Shown: one piece after another, positions 62,541 to 64,000 of the stretch
Position numbering within the stretch: the first letter of the stretch is position 1
How the letters are laid out: every line of letters begins with the position of its first letter
Origin: Pseudomonas agarici
GTDB lineage: Bacteria > Pseudomonadota > Gammaproteobacteria > Pseudomonadales > Pseudomonadaceae
Reading direction: 5' to 3'
Assembly: GCF_900109755.1 (NCBI RefSeq)
Contig: NZ_FOAR01000008.1
Location: 62,001-126,000, forward strand
DNA: 64,000 bases
The notes under the pieces: generated by a model
Database searches by the model: none
The model's input: the letters and a program-made list of their open reading frames with translations, nothing else
Told to the model about the DNA's origin: nothing
Translations under genes and position numbers: made by a program

Positions 62541-63818
62541 TCACAAACGAAGATCAGACTCATCAGCGCTCAACAGATACTTTAAATCATACAAAACATG
62601 GATAGTCTTCCCAAATTGGCGAATCTTGGCAGCTCCGAGCTCTCTAAATTCATCATGGGCAACAGCCAAAATGATACCGTCGTAAGTATTACTATCTGGA
62701 TTAGTTATAGGAGTAATCCCATACTCACCCTCAGACTCAGATTTACTTACCCATGGGTCGTAAATATCAACGGAAATATTATATTCGGCCAACTCTCTAA
62801 CGATATCAATCACTCGTGTATTTCTTAGGTCTGGACAGTTTTCCTTAAAAGCAAACCCCATTAATAGAACCCGAGCACCCTCGACGTGAATGCGTCTTTT
62901 CAACATTGCCTTGACAAATTGAGATACAACATACCCCCCCATACTATCGTTCAAACGGCGTCCCGCTAGGATTATTTCAGGATGATAACCAATAGACTGA
63001 GCCTTATGAGTTAGATAATAAGGATCCACGCCAATACAATGTCCACCTACCAAACCGGGCCGAAAAGGAAGAAAGTTCCACTTGGTACCTGCGGCATTAA
63101 GTACAGCTTCAGTATCGATACCCATCTTATTAAAAATGATAGCCAACTCATTGATCAATGCAATGTTCAAATCACGCTGTGTATTTTCAATGACCTTCGC
63201 CGCCTCAGCAACCTTGATACTAGAAGCCTTGTGTGTACCTGCAACAACAATCTGGTTATATAAAGCGTCAACGATATTTGCGATGTCTGGTGTCGAACCA
63301 GAAGTTACTTTTTTAATTGTTGTGACACGATGCAGCTTATCACCTGGATTTATCCGTTCAGGACTATACCCAGCAAAGAAATCAGTATTGAATTTTAACC
63401 CTGAAATCTTCTCCAGTATAGGCACACAAATTTCCTCGGTGGCTCCAGGGTAAACCGTAGACTCATAAATAACTATATCTCCTTCTTTAAGCAGTCGGCC
63501 AATGGACTCCGAGGCCTTGATCAAGGGAGTCAAGTCAGGTTGTTTATAATCGTCGATAGGCGTTGGTACGGTAACAACAAAAGTATTGCATGTTGCGATG
63601 TTTTTTAGATCGGCGGTATAAGATAGATAAATAGCCTGTTTCAGCTCATCACTACTCACCTCAAGCGTCGAATCATATCCGGTGTTGAGGGCATCAATAC
63701 GTGACTGGTTGATATCAAATCCGATCACAGAGCGCTGCTTACCGAACTCGACGGCCAGCGGCAGCCCCACATATCCAAGTCCTATAATGGCGAGTTTGAT
63801 AGCTTCCAAGTTTTGCAT
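62541..63818 (-). CDS. wbpO: UDP-N-acetyl-D-galactosamine dehydrogenase WbpO
   Basis: 425-residue UDP-sugar 6-dehydrogenase of the TviB/WbpO group. It has the N-terminal Rossmann motif [46 protein letters not shown], the catalytic Cys in [20 protein letters not shown], and a C-terminal UDP-binding domain ([19 protein letters not shown]). It oxidises UDP-GalNAc or UDP-GlcNAc to the uronic acid. The ATG at 63818 matches the family start; an ATG seven codons earlier (63839) is also open. It is the first operon gene in the window. Confidence 0.92.
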   Translation of the reverse strand: MQNLEAIKLAIIGLGYVGLPLAVEFGKQRSVIGFDINQSRIDALNTGYDSTLEVSSDELKQAIYLSYTADLKNIATCNTFVVTVPTPIDDYKQPDLTPLIKASESIGRLLKEGDIVIYESTVYPGATEEICVPILEKISGLKFNTDFFAGYSPERINPGDKLHRVTTIKKVTSGSTPDIANIVDALYNQIVVAGTHKASSIKVAEAAKVIENTQRDLNIALINELAIIFNKMGIDTEAVLNAAGTKWNFLPFRPGLVGGHCIGVDPYYLTHKAQSIGYHPEIILAGRRLNDSMGGYVVSQFVKAMLKRRIHVEGARVLLMGFAFKENCPDLRNTRVIDIVRELAEYNISVDIYDPWVSKSESEGEYGITPITNPDSNTYDGIILAVAHDEFRELGAAKIRQFGKTIHVLYDLKYLLSADESDLRL

Positions 63819-63839
63819 AATCAGCGCCCAATCAATCAT

Positions 63840-64000
63840 TTTGAGAAAGTTAAAAATTAAAATTATCTTATTACACTAAATTTTTATCGCCACCACAAGA
63901 ACAACATAGTGAAATGGTGCACTTACTGCTTCGCCTGATTATCCGCTGCCGCACTGGGTAGAGCTCAAGTGACCTCAAACGGAAACGCATAAATACTGCT
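63840..64000. other. AT-rich region upstream of wbpO, window edge
   Basis: The first 60 bases are nearly pure A/T, then composition becomes mixed. It could hold an operon promoter, or the operon may continue beyond the window (wzz is not seen here). No start codon with ribosome site or other feature is supported. Confidence 0.35.

Overview
The window reads as chromosomal DNA of a Pseudomonas, most likely of the P. fluorescens group. Evidence: a GC-rich backbone with Pseudomonas gene sets (gntR-smc-zipA-ligA, xdhABC-guaD, pyrF next to a DUF2897 gene, LpxO, DUF1285), REP-like inverted repeats, AAnAAnAA (Crc/Hfq-type) motifs at catabolic start sites, and a wbpL/wbpM-bounded O-antigen locus. No rRNA, tRNA or CRISPR array was seen.

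Region 1 (1-9530), all minus strand: a D-galactose module, dgoK-dgoA-dgoD-dgoT-SDR-araF-araG-araH-IclR regulator. An AraFGH-type importer is combined with a sugar 1-dehydrogenase and the DgoD/DgoK/DgoA route to pyruvate and glyceraldehyde-3-phosphate. Region 2 (9.8-16.8 kb): mostly single genes: a periplasmic nucleoside hydrolase, a histidine phosphatase, a GNAT acetyltransferase, lipid A hydroxylase LpxO, DUF1285, a DUF4823-type lipoprotein, MoaA and a TetR regulator. A probable unannotated sRNA lies at about 17.1-17.23 kb. Region 3 (17.3-25.0 kb): ligA, zipA, smc and a GntR/FCD regulator, replication and division genes in one minus-strand unit. Region 4 (25.2-33.6 kb): purine catabolism (xdhA-xdhB-xdhC-guaD), a second GntR regulator and a divergent BenE-type transporter. 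Region 5 (33.6-42.4 kb): an HBM-type chemoreceptor, a MocR regulator, an SDR and an MDR oxidoreductase, pyrF, DUF2897, a TetR regulator and a ComEA-like protein. It also carries a small inverted-repeat element (MITE-like) whose ends recur elsewhere in the window.

Region 6 (42.4-63.9 kb): the O-antigen locus. wbpM and wbpL sit at one end. A transposon-battered interval follows: an IS3-family element interrupted by an IS110-family element, with a decayed IS66-type transposase tail beside it. Then come fdtC on the plus strand and a long minus-strand operon that is visibly AT-rich: wbpO, wbpP, fdtA, fdtB, wzx, two GT2 glycosyltransferases, a WbpS-type amidotransferase, a fused UPF0104/Wzy-type membrane protein, a GT4 glycosyltransferase and a WbpV-type reductase. 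Together these predict a repeat unit started by WbpL on a FucNAc-type sugar, with an amidated GalNAc-uronic acid and a 3-acetamido-3,6-dideoxyhexose. The unit would be flipped by Wzx and polymerised by the fused protein. The high-AT operon against a GC-rich backbone indicates horizontal acquisition.

The most unusual items are the UPF0104-Wzy fusion, the CTAG-flanked inverted-repeat family, the candidate sRNA with a strong terminator, and the nested IS elements with an IS110 leader that could encode a bridge RNA.
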